A DNA stretch of 25,228 nt, from contig SFCS01000017.1 of the NCBI GenBank assembly GCA_004558485.1, positions 1 to 25,228 of the forward strand, given 5' to 3'. The translations under genes and the position numbers were made by a program. This stretch comes from Ruminococcus sp. (GTDB lineage: Bacteria; Bacillota; Clostridia; Oscillospirales; Acutalibacteraceae). Below, in pieces: positions 1-7,385 of the stretch; the stretch's first letter is position 1, and every line of letters begins with the position of its first letter. The notes under the pieces were generated by a model, which ran no database searches, was not told the origin of the DNA, and worked only from the letters and a program-made list of their open reading frames with translations.

Positions 1-1
1 C

Positions 2-643
2 CCGAAAAGTGAGGTTAAAAGGGTTTATGATCATCCGCTTTGCGAGGTCGCTACTCACGGCTTTACTCACCCTTTTTTAGACCGTCTGCCCACCTCCCAG
101 TGCATGCTTGAAATATTAAAGGACAGGCAGGAGCTTGAAAAGCTTACCGGAAAAATAGTCCGCGGCCACGCTTATCCGTTTGGTCATTATAATGACGATG
201 TTGTAGACATTTTAAAGCAAGCGGGAATTGTGTACGCAAGAACAGTCGAGTCCGATCATTCATTTGATCTCCCAACCGATTGGCTGAGATTGAAACCTAC
301 CTGTCACCATGACGACCCAGAGCTTATGAAACTTACCGATATATTCCTAAACAGTTACGATCCGCACAAAAATGGCTGGCTGTTTTATCTGTGGGGGCAT
401 ACTTACGAATTTCGCCAATACGATAACTGGAATGTTATTGAGGAATTTTTCGCAAAGGTAGCAAATAACGATAATGTCTGGTATGCAACAAATATTGAAG
501 TATACGATTATGTGGCGGCTTACAAAAGCCTTATATACTCTGCCGGTGGCGATCTGATTTACAATCCGACTGCGACAGATGTATGGGTTAGAAGCGACGG
601 TAAAAGCATTGTTGTTCCTGCAAGGCAAACGATTAATTTATAG
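2..643 (+). CDS. Polysaccharide deacetylase (NodB-type), 5' truncated by window edge
   Basis: The frame is open from base 2, so the gene starts outside the window; the first ATG (104) is internal. About 213 residues are visible. They carry the zinc-binding HxxxHP motif of carbohydrate esterase family 4 (HGFTHP, bases 56-73) and, about 35 residues later, the R-x-x-x-YPFG motif (RGHAYPFG) lining the active-site groove. The catalytic Asp-Asp motif 1 would lie upstream. The family removes N- or O-acetyl groups from chitin, peptidoglycan or other polysaccharides. The C-terminal ~100 residues contain HH and WGH-type segments (CHHDD, LWGHTYEF) typical of the long-form deacetylases near carbohydrate loci. 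The gene is AT-rich compared with everything after base 960, suggesting a different origin. The substrate cannot be told. A plus-strand terminator lies 290 bases downstream. Confidence 0.85.
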   Translation, partial: PKSEVKRVYDHPLCEVATHGFTHPFLDRLPTSQCMLEILKDRQELEKLTGKIVRGHAYPFGHYNDDVVDILKQAGIVYARTVESDHSFDLPTDWLRLKPTCHHDDPELMKLTDIFLNSYDPHKNGWLFYLWGHTYEFRQYDNWNVIEEFFAKVANNDNVWYATNIEVYDYVAAYKSLIYSAGGDLIYNPTATDVWVRSDGKSIVVPARQTINL

Positions 644-682
644 AATATTTTATTATCGGCAAAGTATAAAAATTTTGCTCGG

Positions 683-736
683 ATGATGGTTTATCAAATA
701 TATCCGCGCAGCATTAAGAATTCCGAACAGCAATAA
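683..736 (+). pseudogene. Relic of the N-terminus of a GH13 alpha-glucosidase
   Basis: Translation from ATG 683 reads MMVYQIYPRSIKNSEQQ and then stops (TAA 734). The VYQIYPRSxxxS segment is the signature start of GH13 oligo-1,6-glucosidase, alpha-glucosidase and trehalose-6-phosphate hydrolase proteins, where it is normally followed by NGDGIGDL. After a frame slip near 731 the DNA can be read as IIGDMY, which resembles GIGDL/I. No further GH13 sequence follows and no good ribosome site precedes it. I read it as a short decayed fragment. The match is a recalled family signature, not an alignment. Confidence 0.5.
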
Positions 737-921
737 TCGGTGATATGTATGATTAATTTTAAGGTGCATTCTGCTTGTCCGACAATGCCTATCATTGTAC
801 TGAGCACTCTATAAAATCGTTTGATTTCCTCTTTGCTGTATTCCCCTAATAAATAATTCAATGTTTCATTCGATATATAATCACTATTTAAAATGGATGC
901 GGACCTTATCGCTAATGTCAC
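694..921 (-). CDS. Doubtful small hypothetical protein
   Basis: A 75-codon minus-strand frame starting with GTG (919-921). The only upstream purine motif is a GGA (928-930), so the ribosome site is weak. The translation has a protein-like alternation of helix-forming residues in the middle (for example NYLLGEYSKEEIKRFYRVL) and a CC pair near the end. I do not recognise a family. Its last residues overlap the GH13 relic on the other strand, so its 3' end at least may be accidental. It could be a fragment of a regulator or pure chance. It is listed because the surrounding 400 bases (644-1057) otherwise hold only the relic, a terminator and a promoter. Confidence 0.2.
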   Translation of the reverse strand: MTLAIRSASILNSDYISNETLNYLLGEYSKEEIKRFYRVLSTMIGIVGQAECTLKLIIHITDYCCSEFLMLRGYI

Positions 922-930
922 TATTATTCC

Positions 931-959
931 AAAGGCAACGCTTTGCGTTGCCTTTTTTT
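931..959 (+). terminator. Intrinsic terminator, plus strand
   Basis: Perfect 11-bp stem AAAGGCAACGC / GCGTTGCCTTT (931-941 with 945-955) with a TTT loop, running into a T-tract to base 959. There is no T-tract on the minus side, so it stops transcription from the left. It separates the AT-rich left end from the next operon. Confidence 0.85.
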
Positions 960-980
960 AAAAAAATGTGAAAATTATGG

Positions 981-1009
981 TTGCACCGGGCGGCGGATAC
1001 TTTTATAAT
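981..1009 (+). promoter_or_regulatory. Sigma-A type promoter of the DUF5058-M20-MFS operon
   Basis: TTGCAC at 981-986 and a perfect TATAAT at 1004-1009 with a 17-base spacer. A start near 1016 would give a leader of about 42 bases before ATG 1058. The terminator at 931-959 lies just upstream, which isolates this promoter. Confidence 0.75.
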
Positions 1010-1057
1010 AGGAATGTCAAACTGCGGCGTCCTTGCGCCGAAAAAGGGGTTTTGTGA

Positions 1058-1807
1058 ATGAACATTCTGGAAAAGCTGAGCAGCGCACCGATGTATCTTA
1101 TTTGCGGCGGCATTGTCGCGTTTGTGGCGCTATTGTGTGTGGTGTTTATGGTGCGGGCATATCGCGCGGGAAAAGCGATCGGTATGGACACCGCAAAAAT
1201 GAAACGGGTCATCGTTTCCAGCGCGACCTTTTCGGTGCTGCCGAGCGTCGGCATCCTGCTTGGCGTGATTGCCCTTTCCGGCAGTCTCGGCATCCCGTGG
1301 CCTTGGCTGCGGCTTTCGGTCATCGGTGCGCTGCACTATGAAACGCAGGTAGCACAGGCGGCTGCCGAACAGGTCGGCATGGAAAAGCTGTCCGGCGAGC
1401 AGATGACCGCGTCCGGCTTTGCCACGATCGCACTTTTGATGAGCGTTTGCATCATGTGGGGCATGATCCTCTCCATTCTGTTCAACCGCAAATATACGAG
1501 CCGTCTGAGCAAAAGCGAGAAAAAGGGCGGCGCTTTGGGGTTCGGCGACACGGCGATGACCGCCATGTTCATCGGTCTTGTCAGCGCCTATATCGGCAGC
1601 TATATCGGTTCGTTTGTGTCCTCTGAGGGGCTTTTCACCTTTTCGGGCGACTGGACGCCGCTGGTTGTCGTGGCGGTGTCGGGGCTGACGATGGCGCTGT
1701 TCGTGTGGCTCGGGAAAAAGCCGAAGTTTGCGTTTGTGGAAAGCTTTTCGATCGCTGTCAGCATGCTGCTCGGCATGGCGGCAGCCGTGCTTGTCAACTT
1801 GGTATAA
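1058..1807 (+). CDS. DUF5058-like integral membrane protein
   Basis: 249 residues, start ATG 1058 with AAGGGG (1044-1049) upstream. About six hydrophobic segments are visible (roughly residues 8-34, 48-78, 115-140, 160-190, 203-220, 227-249), without a signal peptide. The segment VLPSVGILLGVIALSGSLGI followed by PWPWLRLSVIGA resembles the Firmicutes family DUF5058, to which I assign it from memory of the family pattern. No function is established. It is the first gene of an operon: the next start is 12 bases after its stop, and a second membrane protein, an M20 peptidase and an MFS permease follow. A role as half of a transporter or channel for the peptidase substrate or product is inference only. 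Confidence 0.7.
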   Translation: MNILEKLSSAPMYLICGGIVAFVALLCVVFMVRAYRAGKAIGMDTAKMKRVIVSSATFSVLPSVGILLGVIALSGSLGIPWPWLRLSVIGALHYETQVAQAAAEQVGMEKLSGEQMTASGFATIALLMSVCIMWGMILSILFNRKYTSRLSKSEKKGGALGFGDTAMTAMFIGLVSAYIGSYIGSFVSSEGLFTFSGDWTPLVVVAVSGLTMALFVWLGKKPKFAFVESFSIAVSMLLGMAAAVLVNLV

Positions 1808-1819
1808 GGGGGTTACATC

Positions 1820-2506
1820 ATGGAACAGAACGAAAACCTGAATTGGGAAAAATATGCAAAGGCAACCCATCGTATCGGCCGCATTGCCAGCCTCATCGTG
1901 CTGGTGATGCTCGTCGGCGCACCGTTTCTGATCGGTAAATATCTCGGCGCTTATCCGGATCTTGCTGCGGTAGGCAAGGGCTTTTTCTCGGTCGGACTGA
2001 TTTGGACGATCAGCAGCGTTGCCGAATTTCTGATCTATACGCCCATGCTCGGCTCGGGCGGTGGCTATCTTGCGTTCATCACCGGCAATCTCATCAACAT
2101 GAAGATTCCGTGTGCGGTCAATGCTCGCGATATGGTGGGAGCGAAATCCGGCACGCGCGAAAATGAGATTATCTCCACACTGTCTATTGCGACCTCCTCG
2201 CTGGTGACGATCCTGGTGCTTGCCGTCGGCGTGGCGGCGCTGACGCCGCTGCGGCCGCTGCTGCAGGAACCGGTACTTCAGCCTGCCTTCGACAATGTTG
2301 TGCCCGCGCTGTTCGGCGCGATGGCGTATAAGTATTACCGCAAAAACATGAAAACGGCACTGGTGCCGCTGACGGTCATGAGTCTGCTTTTCATGCTTGT
2401 GCCGTCGCTTGTCGGCTCTACGAGCTTTATGATCATTCCGTCCGGCGCGATGGCGATCGGTATCGCCTACTGTTTCTATAGGAAAAATCGGGAGGCGCAC
2501 ACATGA
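1820..2506 (+). CDS. Integral membrane protein, partner of the DUF5058-like protein
   Basis: 228 residues, ATG 1820 after a GGGGG-containing ribosome site about 9 bases upstream. A short polar N-terminus is followed by five to six hydrophobic segments. The central stretch MLGSGGGYLAFITGNL then NMKIPCAVNARD is glycine-rich and looks like a conserved functional region, possibly re-entrant, followed by an acidic and polar loop (AKSGTRENE). I do not recognise a characterised family. Its stop overlaps the start of the M20 peptidase gene (ATGA), which indicates translational coupling, and its spacing to the upstream gene is 12 bases. The simplest reading is that the two membrane proteins form one complex. 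C-terminal residues are basic (FYRKNREAHT), consistent with a cytoplasmic tail. Confidence 0.7.
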   Translation: MEQNENLNWEKYAKATHRIGRIASLIVLVMLVGAPFLIGKYLGAYPDLAAVGKGFFSVGLIWTISSVAEFLIYTPMLGSGGGYLAFITGNLINMKIPCAVNARDMVGAKSGTRENEIISTLSIATSSLVTILVLAVGVAALTPLRPLLQEPVLQPAFDNVVPALFGAMAYKYYRKNMKTALVPLTVMSLLFMLVPSLVGSTSFMIIPSGAMAIGIAYCFYRKNREAHT

Positions 2507-3942
2507 AGATCCTTTTACTCGTTTTGGCGGGGCTGCTCGGGCTATTTCTTTTTCTGCTGCTCATTGCTGTCATCAAGACACTGCTGACACCGTCAAAGAC
2601 CTCGACCTATACCGCCAATGAGGATGAGGCGGAGTCACTTGAACTGGCGAAAAAGCTCTCCGAAATGATACAATACGACACTACCTCGCACCGGGGTGTT
2701 GCCGAGGTGGAAAAGTTTGAAGGGTTTCACAAGGTGTTGGAACGGCTTTTTCCTCTGGTGCATGAAAAGCTGGAGCGTACCGACATTGACGGCAATCTTT
2801 TGTACTATTGGAAAGGCAAGAGCAGCGAAAAACCAATCCTGCTCATGAGCCATCAGGATGTCGTTCCCGCAGAGGGCGAATGGAAATATCCGCCGTTTTC
2901 CGGCGAGATTGCCGACGGAAAAGTGTGGGGCAGAGGAGCATCGGATACAAAATGCTCGGTGATGGCGTTTTTTGAGGCGGTCGAACGGCTGCTTGCCGAG
3001 GGGTTTGTCCCGCCGCAGGATGTGTACCTCGCGTCCTCCTGCACCGAGGAATGGGCGGGTGACGGCGCGCCGAAGATCGTAAAGGAGCTGCAGCGCCGCG
3101 GCGTTGAGCTGCACCTGCTCTGTGATGAGGGCGGGGGCATTATCAGTGAGCCGATCGGCGGCGTGCACGGCAATTTTGCCATGGTCGGCATTTTTGAAAA
3201 AGGAAAGGCGGATGTGCGTTTTACGGCGCACAGCAACGGCGGGCACGCCAGCGCACCCCCGAAAAATACGCCGATTGCGCGTCTTTCCGCTTTTGTGACG
3301 CAGATAGAGCGGCACAGCCCGTTCAAGAAACAGATCTCACCGCAGGTCGCGGCGATGTTTGGGGCGCTGGCACCCTATGCGCCGTTCGGACTGAAGCTGC
3401 TTTTCGGCAACATCTGGCTTTTCCGCCCGCTTTTGAAGGCGGTGCTGCCGGCGGTCAGCGCGCAGGCGGGCGCGATGCTCAAAACCACTGTCGCATTCAC
3501 CATGGCGTCCGGCTCGGATGCCTGCAATGTCATCCCGCAGGAAGCAACGCTTGCCGCAAACATGCGGTTTATCCCGCATGAAGGCGAAAAAGAAAGCCTG
3601 GCGATCATGCGGCGGCTTTCCGAAAAATACGGTCTCGAAATGGAAATTCTCCATTCCAACGATTACACCGAGCCCGTCGACATTCACGGCAGCGCCTATA
3701 AGACGGTGGAGACGGTGATCGAAAAGACCTTCCCGGGACTGGCGAGCAGCCCCTATGTCATGACCGGTGCGACGGACGCGCAGTTCTATCAGCCGATCTG
3801 CAAGAACTGCATCCGCTTTGCCCCCGTGATCTATACGCCGGAGCAAATGAAGGGCATGCACGGACTCAACGAGAATATCGAATACAGTTGTCTGCCCGGT
3901 GCGGTGCGGTTTTATGAAAACTTGATCCGCGCAGAGAAGTGA
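2503..3942 (+). CDS. Membrane-anchored M20 metallopeptidase (carboxypeptidase S / PM20D1-like)
   Basis: 479 residues. One N-terminal hydrophobic anchor (residues 2-28) precedes an M20 hydrolase domain. Zinc ligands and catalytic residues are visible in order: SHQDVVP (H117, D119), GRGASDTK (bridging D148), TEEW (general base E182 and ligand E183), CDEGGG (D208) and MHGLNE (H453). The lid/dimerisation domain has the typical GGHAS (H248). The length, the anchor and the motifs fit the carboxypeptidase S / PM20D1 branch, which hydrolyses C-terminal or N-acyl amino acid bonds, rather than PepT or DapE. The start overlaps the previous gene by 4 bases (ATGA), so it is co-translated with the membrane pair. 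The MFS permease follows 10 bases later. Whether the catalytic domain faces in or out is not certain. Confidence 0.88.
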   Translation: MKILLLVLAGLLGLFLFLLLIAVIKTLLTPSKTSTYTANEDEAESLELAKKLSEMIQYDTTSHRGVAEVEKFEGFHKVLERLFPLVHEKLERTDIDGNLLYYWKGKSSEKPILLMSHQDVVPAEGEWKYPPFSGEIADGKVWGRGASDTKCSVMAFFEAVERLLAEGFVPPQDVYLASSCTEEWAGDGAPKIVKELQRRGVELHLLCDEGGGIISEPIGGVHGNFAMVGIFEKGKADVRFTAHSNGGHASAPPKNTPIARLSAFVTQIERHSPFKKQISPQVAAMFGALAPYAPFGLKLLFGNIWLFRPLLKAVLPAVSAQAGAMLKTTVAFTMASGSDACNVIPQEATLAANMRFIPHEGEKESLAIMRRLSEKYGLEMEILHSNDYTEPVDIHGSAYKTVETVIEKTFPGLASSPYVMTGATDAQFYQPICKNCIRFAPVIYTPEQMKGMHGLNENIEYSCLPGAVRFYENLIRAEK

Positions 3943-3952
3943 AGGGGACGGT

Positions 3953-5149
3953 ATGACAAACACAAGCAAATACAGAAAGACCCTCACCGCCTGCTATCTC
4001 GGCTTTGTCACGCAGGCAATCGTGGCAAATTTCACTCCGCTGCTGTTTTTGCGGTTTCACACGGAATATAACATTCCCCTTGGGAAGATCGCGCTGATCT
4101 CCACCGTCTTTTACATCCTGCAGATCTTTATTGATGTGTTCTGTGCCAAATTCGTGGATGTGATCGGCTATAGGAAAAGCGTGGTGTTTTCGCAGATCCT
4201 GTCGTCGGTCGGCCTTGTCGGATTGGCGTTTCTGCCGTCGTGCTTCGGCGATCCTTTTGTCGGTATTCTCATCAGCGTTGTCGTGTATGCGGTGGGAAGC
4301 GGTCTGATCGAGGTGCTGGTCAGTCCGATCGTGGAAGCGTGCCCCTTTGAAAACAAGGACAGCGTCATGAGCCTTTTGCATTCGTTCTATTGCTGGGGCG
4401 TTGTCGGTGTGGTCGCGCTTTCCACGCTGTTTTTTGCTGCTTTCGGCATGGAACATTGGCGGATCATGGCGTGCCTGTGGGCGTTGCTGCCGCTGTATAA
4501 CGCCTATAATTTCACGGTCTGCCCGATCAACCGCCTGACAGATGACGGCAAAAGCATGACGATCAGGGAGCTGCTCGGAAAACCCTGCTTTTGGTTGTTT
4601 CTGTGTCTGATGGCGGGGGCGGGCGCCAGCGAAGCGTCAATGGCACAGTGGGCGTCCGCCTTTGTCGAGTCGGCGCTCGGCTTTTCAAAAAGCATCGGTG
4701 ACCTTGCGGGGCCGTGTATGTTTGCGGTCGCTATGGGGATAAGCCGTGTGATCTACGGAAAATACGGACAAAAGATTGATCTTTCGAACTATATGCTCGG
4801 CTCGGGCATTCTGTGCCTTTTGTGCTATCTTTTGGCGGCGCTGTCCACCGCGCCCGTTTTAGGGCTTATCGGCTGCATTTTGTGCGGCTTTTCGGTCGGC
4901 ATCATGTGGCCCGGTTCCATCAGTATTGCCGCAGGGGAAATGCCGCTCGGCGGCACGGGATTGTTTGCGCTGCTTGCCATGGGCGGCGATCTCGGTGCTT
5001 CCGTCGGTCCCGTCGTGATCGGTGTGATCACACAAAGAGCAGTGGACGATATGCGCGTCGGCATGCTGGCAGGCTGCGTTTTTCCGGCGTTTTTGATCCT
5101 TGCGATCTGCCTCATAAAAGCACGGGTGATCAAGAAAAAAACAGCATAA
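3953..5149 (+). CDS. MFS transporter
   Basis: 398 residues with about 12 hydrophobic segments and no signal peptide, start ATG 3953 with GGGGAC upstream. The loop after the second helix reads AKFVDVIGYRKS, which corresponds to the G-x-x-x-D-x-x-G-[RY]-[RK] signature between helices 2 and 3 of the major facilitator superfamily. The C-terminal half contains glycine-rich helices (GSISIAAGEMPLGGTGLFA). The tail is basic (KARVIKKKTA). Substrate unknown. As the last gene of the operon with the M20 peptidase it may export or import amino acids or peptides released by that enzyme; this is inference from position only. Confidence 0.85.
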   Translation: MTNTSKYRKTLTACYLGFVTQAIVANFTPLLFLRFHTEYNIPLGKIALISTVFYILQIFIDVFCAKFVDVIGYRKSVVFSQILSSVGLVGLAFLPSCFGDPFVGILISVVVYAVGSGLIEVLVSPIVEACPFENKDSVMSLLHSFYCWGVVGVVALSTLFFAAFGMEHWRIMACLWALLPLYNAYNFTVCPINRLTDDGKSMTIRELLGKPCFWLFLCLMAGAGASEASMAQWASAFVESALGFSKSIGDLAGPCMFAVAMGISRVIYGKYGQKIDLSNYMLGSGILCLLCYLLAALSTAPVLGLIGCILCGFSVGIMWPGSISIAAGEMPLGGTGLFALLAMGGDLGASVGPVVIGVITQRAVDDMRVGMLAGCVFPAFLILAICLIKARVIKKKTA

Positions 5150-5154
5150 AAATA

Positions 5155-5188
5155 CACATCCCGCAGTTCATTTGAACTGCGGGATGTG
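5155..5188. repeat. Long perfect inverted repeat after the MFS gene, probable terminator
   Basis: Arms CACATCCCGCAGTTCA (5155-5170) and TGAACTGCGGGATGTG (5173-5188) are perfectly complementary, 16 bp. No T-tract follows on the plus strand. On the minus strand the stem is followed by TATTTTTATGC, so it could act as a weak terminator for readthrough from metK. It may still stop plus-strand transcription by its stem strength or protect the 3' end of the MFS messenger. Confidence 0.6.
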
Positions 5189-5302
5189 CTGTATATGAAG
5201 ATGAGCCGATCAGCCCGATGATGAAAATGGCGCTGTATCAACAAGGATGTCTATAACCGCGTATACACGCTGCTTTCGGACGGCTGGTTTCATACAAGAG
5301 AG

Positions 5303-5332
5303 AAAAATCCGCGCCTTGCAGCGCGGATTTTT
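5303..5332 (-). terminator. Bidirectional intrinsic terminator downstream of metK
   Basis: Arms AAAAATCCGCGC (5303-5314) and GCGCGGATTTTT (5321-5332), 12 bp with a 6-base loop. The A and T runs are symmetric, so it can stop transcription in both directions. It lies 11 bases beyond the metK stop and separates metK from the convergent MFS operon. Confidence 0.8.
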
Positions 5333-5343
5333 CATCGTGCTTT

Positions 5344-6528
5344 TTATTGCAGCGCTGCCTTCAGCGCCTCGGTGCGATCGGTCTTTTCCCAGGCGACGCC
5401 GAGATCCTCTCTGCCGATGTGCCCGTAGGCGGCAAGCTGACGGTAGATCGGGCGGCGCAGATCCAGCGCTTCGATGATGGCGGCGGGACGGAAATCGAAC
5501 ACCTTTCCGACGGCAGCGGCAAGCGCCTCGTCGCTGTATTTGCCCGTGCCCTCGGTGTTCACGAGGATGGAAACGGGCTTGGCAACGCCGATGGCATAAG
5601 CGACCTGTACCTCACAGCGGCGGGCAAGTCCCGCGGCAACCACATTTTTCGCCGCATAGCGCGCCATATAGGTGGCGCAGCGATCCACCTTTGTCGGATC
5701 TTTTCCCGAAAACGCGCCGCCGCCGTGGCGGGCATAGCCGCCGTAGGTGTCGACGATGATCTTACGGCCGGTCAGACCGCTGTCGCCCTGCGGGCCGCCG
5801 ACGACAAATCTGCCTGTCGGGTTGACATAGATCTTGGTGCTTTCATCCATGAGGGCAGCGGGGATGATCGGCGCGATCACCTTGTCGATGATGTCGCGGC
5901 GTATCTTGTCAAGTGCCGTGTCGGCGGTGTGCTGTGTGGAAACGACCACCGCCTCGATGCGCACCGGTCTGTCGCCGTCATATTCGACCGTCACCTGCGT
6001 TTTGCCGTCCGGCTGGAGATAGGGAAGCGTGCCGTCCTTGCGCACGGCGGTGAGCTGCCGCGCCAGCTTGTGCGCCAGCGAGATCGGCAGCGGCATCAGC
6101 TCCGGCGTTTCGTCGCAGGCGAAGCCGAACATCAGCCCCTGATCGCCCGCACCGATCTGATCATAGGGATCGGCATCGTCTGTGCCGCGCTTTTCGATGG
6201 CGCAGTTGACGCCCATGGCGATGTCCGGCGACTGCTCGTCGATGGCGGTCATGACTGCGCAGGTTCTGCCGTTGAAATTGCCGTCCTTGCCGTCATAGCC
6301 GATGTCCAGAATGACCCCTCTCGCGATCGAGGGGATGTCGACATAGCAGGTGGTGGAGATTTCACCCATTGCGACCACCATGCCGGTGGTGGCGATCGTC
6401 TCACAGGCGACATGCGCCGTGGGGTCGTTTTTCAGAATTTCGTCCAAAACCGCGTCGGAGATCTGATCGCAGACCTTGTCCGGATGTCCTTCCGTCACGG
6501 ATTCCGATGTGAAAAAGTGTTTTGCCAT
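5344..6528 (-). CDS. metK: S-adenosylmethionine synthetase
   Basis: 394 residues, the usual length for MetK, which makes S-adenosylmethionine from methionine and ATP with release of phosphate and pyrophosphate. Visible motifs are TEGHPDK (H15, D17, K18), GAGDQG (126-131, the family signature) and GGGAFSGKD in the C-terminal half (the P-loop-like signature). I chose ATG 6526-6528 because GGGAGGT sits 7 bases upstream; an in-frame ATG seven codons earlier would place the ribosome site inside the gene. Expression should be controlled by the SAM-I riboswitch in the leader, which ends transcription when SAM is plentiful. A terminator follows the stop. Confidence 0.97.
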   Translation of the reverse strand: MAKHFFTSESVTEGHPDKVCDQISDAVLDEILKNDPTAHVACETIATTGMVVAMGEISTTCYVDIPSIARGVILDIGYDGKDGNFNGRTCAVMTAIDEQSPDIAMGVNCAIEKRGTDDADPYDQIGAGDQGLMFGFACDETPELMPLPISLAHKLARQLTAVRKDGTLPYLQPDGKTQVTVEYDGDRPVRIEAVVVSTQHTADTALDKIRRDIIDKVIAPIIPAALMDESTKIYVNPTGRFVVGGPQGDSGLTGRKIIVDTYGGYARHGGGAFSGKDPTKVDRCATYMARYAAKNVVAAGLARRCEVQVAYAIGVAKPVSILVNTEGTGKYSDEALAAAVGKVFDFRPAAIIEALDLRRPIYRQLAAYGHIGREDLGVAWEKTDRTEALKAALQ

Positions 6529-6549
6529 GTTTTTTACCTCCCAAAGCAT

Positions 6550-6577
6550 AAAAACAGCCGTCCGGAGACCGGACGGC
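6550..6577 (-). terminator. Expression-platform terminator of the SAM-I riboswitch
   Basis: On the minus strand GCCGTCCGG / CCGGACGGC (9 bp, 6557-6565 with 6569-6577, 3-base loop) is followed by TGTTTTTA. It sits between the aptamer and the metK ribosome site (about 6535-6541), as in a transcription-attenuating SAM-OFF switch. Confidence 0.85.
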
Positions 6578-6589
6578 GGATGATCCCTT

Positions 6590-6687
6590 TCCTCATCTTC
6601 CGGTATACACCGCAGGATTTAGCACCTTGCCATGGGCAGGTTGCCGGACATCACAGGGCCTGTTCCCTCCGTCACTCTTGATAAGGC
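6590..6687 (-). promoter_or_regulatory. SAM-I (S-box) riboswitch aptamer
   Basis: Read on the minus strand, the leader begins CTTATCAAGAG, continues through GGAGGGA, GGCCCTGTGATG and CCGGCAACC, then CAAGGTGCTAAATCC, and closes with GATGAG pairing with CTTATC. These are the conserved blocks of the S-box: P1, the kink-turn region, the P2/P4 pseudoknot partner and the GCTAAATCC junction. Followed by an intrinsic terminator and metK, a classic S-box target. Ends are approximate. Confidence 0.93.
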
Positions 6688-6706
6688 AATATTCAGTTCG
6701 CTGGAC

Positions 6707-6735
6707 AGTATAGCAGTTTTTTCGCCAAATGTCAA
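6707..6735 (-). promoter_or_regulatory. metK promoter, -35 box overlapping the ribU stop
   Basis: On the minus strand TTGACA (6730-6735), 17-base spacer, TATACT (6707-6712). The TGA inside TTGACA is the stop codon of ribU (6732-6734). Transcription would begin near 6700, just before the S-box aptamer. Confidence 0.8.
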
Positions 6736-7310
6736 ATGTATTTTTTGACCGTTTTCCGCGCGATACGCACAAGGGGGTAGACGGGAAGAACGGAAACGGC
6801 GCATTTGACGGCGTTGAGCAGGGTAGAGCCCCACACACCCGCCATCAGCGTAGCCGTCGTCATCGGCCAGTTCATCAGGCGATAGAAAAGCGGCGTCAGA
6901 GCGGCGTTGAGCAGCCAACCGGCAAGCACGGTGGCAAGAAGTGCGGCGACCGCCGCGACATAATACGCGGCAGCGCTTTCTGTTTCTTTTTTCAAAAGCC
7001 GCGCTCCCAAGCGCCGCGCACACCAGAGCGTCAAAAGCATCACCGCACCGATGCCGGTGTTCATAAGCTCGCCGATGCCGAAGGTGGTGGTGCGGGTGAG
7101 GTGAATGACATTCTTGAGCAGCTCCACCAAAATGCCGTACACGGGACCTACCGTCATGCCCGTGACAACGGCGGGAATGTCGGACAGATCCACCTTCAGG
7201 TACTCTACGCCCGGCACAAGCGGAATTTCGGGAAAGAGCATGTAGATAACGGTGGCGAGCGCCGTCAAGGCGGCGACGGCGACGAGGGGAAAAAGGCGCG
7301 TTTTTTTCAT
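6732..7310 (-). CDS. ribU: Riboflavin ECF transporter substrate-binding subunit (RibU-like)
   Basis: 192 residues, ATG at 7310 with AAAGGA about 9 bases upstream; a longer in-frame extension would run through the riboswitch and is not used. Five to six hydrophobic helices. The segment VEYLKVDLSDIPAVVTGM, then GPVYGILVELLKN and FGIGELMN, is the conserved core of ECF S components of the RibU group (YLKYDFSDIPAL-type in relatives). RibU binds riboflavin in the membrane and works with the shared EcfA/A'/T energising module, which is not in this window. The FMN riboswitch directly upstream supports flavin as substrate. The gene ends on the TGA that is also part of the metK -35 box. Confidence 0.9.
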   Translation of the reverse strand: MKKTRLFPLVAVAALTALATVIYMLFPEIPLVPGVEYLKVDLSDIPAVVTGMTVGPVYGILVELLKNVIHLTRTTTFGIGELMNTGIGAVMLLTLWCARRLGARLLKKETESAAAYYVAAVAALLATVLAGWLLNAALTPLFYRLMNWPMTTATLMAGVWGSTLLNAVKCAVSVLPVYPLVRIARKTVKKYI

Positions 7311-7335
7311 GAGCAGACATCCTTTCTGCTTCGGG

Positions 7336-7368
7336 AAAAATAAATGCCCTGCCGAAAAAAGGCAGGGC
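7336..7368 (-). terminator. Expression-platform terminator of the FMN riboswitch
   Basis: On the minus strand GCCCTGCC / GGCAGGGC (8 bp, 7346-7353 with 7361-7368; T-rich 7-base loop) followed by ATTTATTTTT. Located between aptamer and the ribU ribosome site, so FMN binding should favour termination. Confidence 0.85.
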
Positions 7369-7385
7369 GCAAGAATGCGATATGC

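Noticed and set aside
1130..2500. Long minus-strand open frame opposite the two membrane proteins
   Set aside because: It is a mirror of GC-rich coding sequence; the translation is dominated by His, Arg, Asp and Gln with no domain, and the plus strand has better starts and membrane-protein composition.
5155..5188. Classical plus-strand terminator after the MFS gene
   Set aside because: The stem is perfect but there is no T-tract on the plus strand, so I list it as an inverted repeat with uncertain role.
5347..6681. Plus-strand open frame of 444 codons opposite metK
   Set aside because: It is antisense to an unmistakable MetK and to the SAM riboswitch; no ribosome site or family match.
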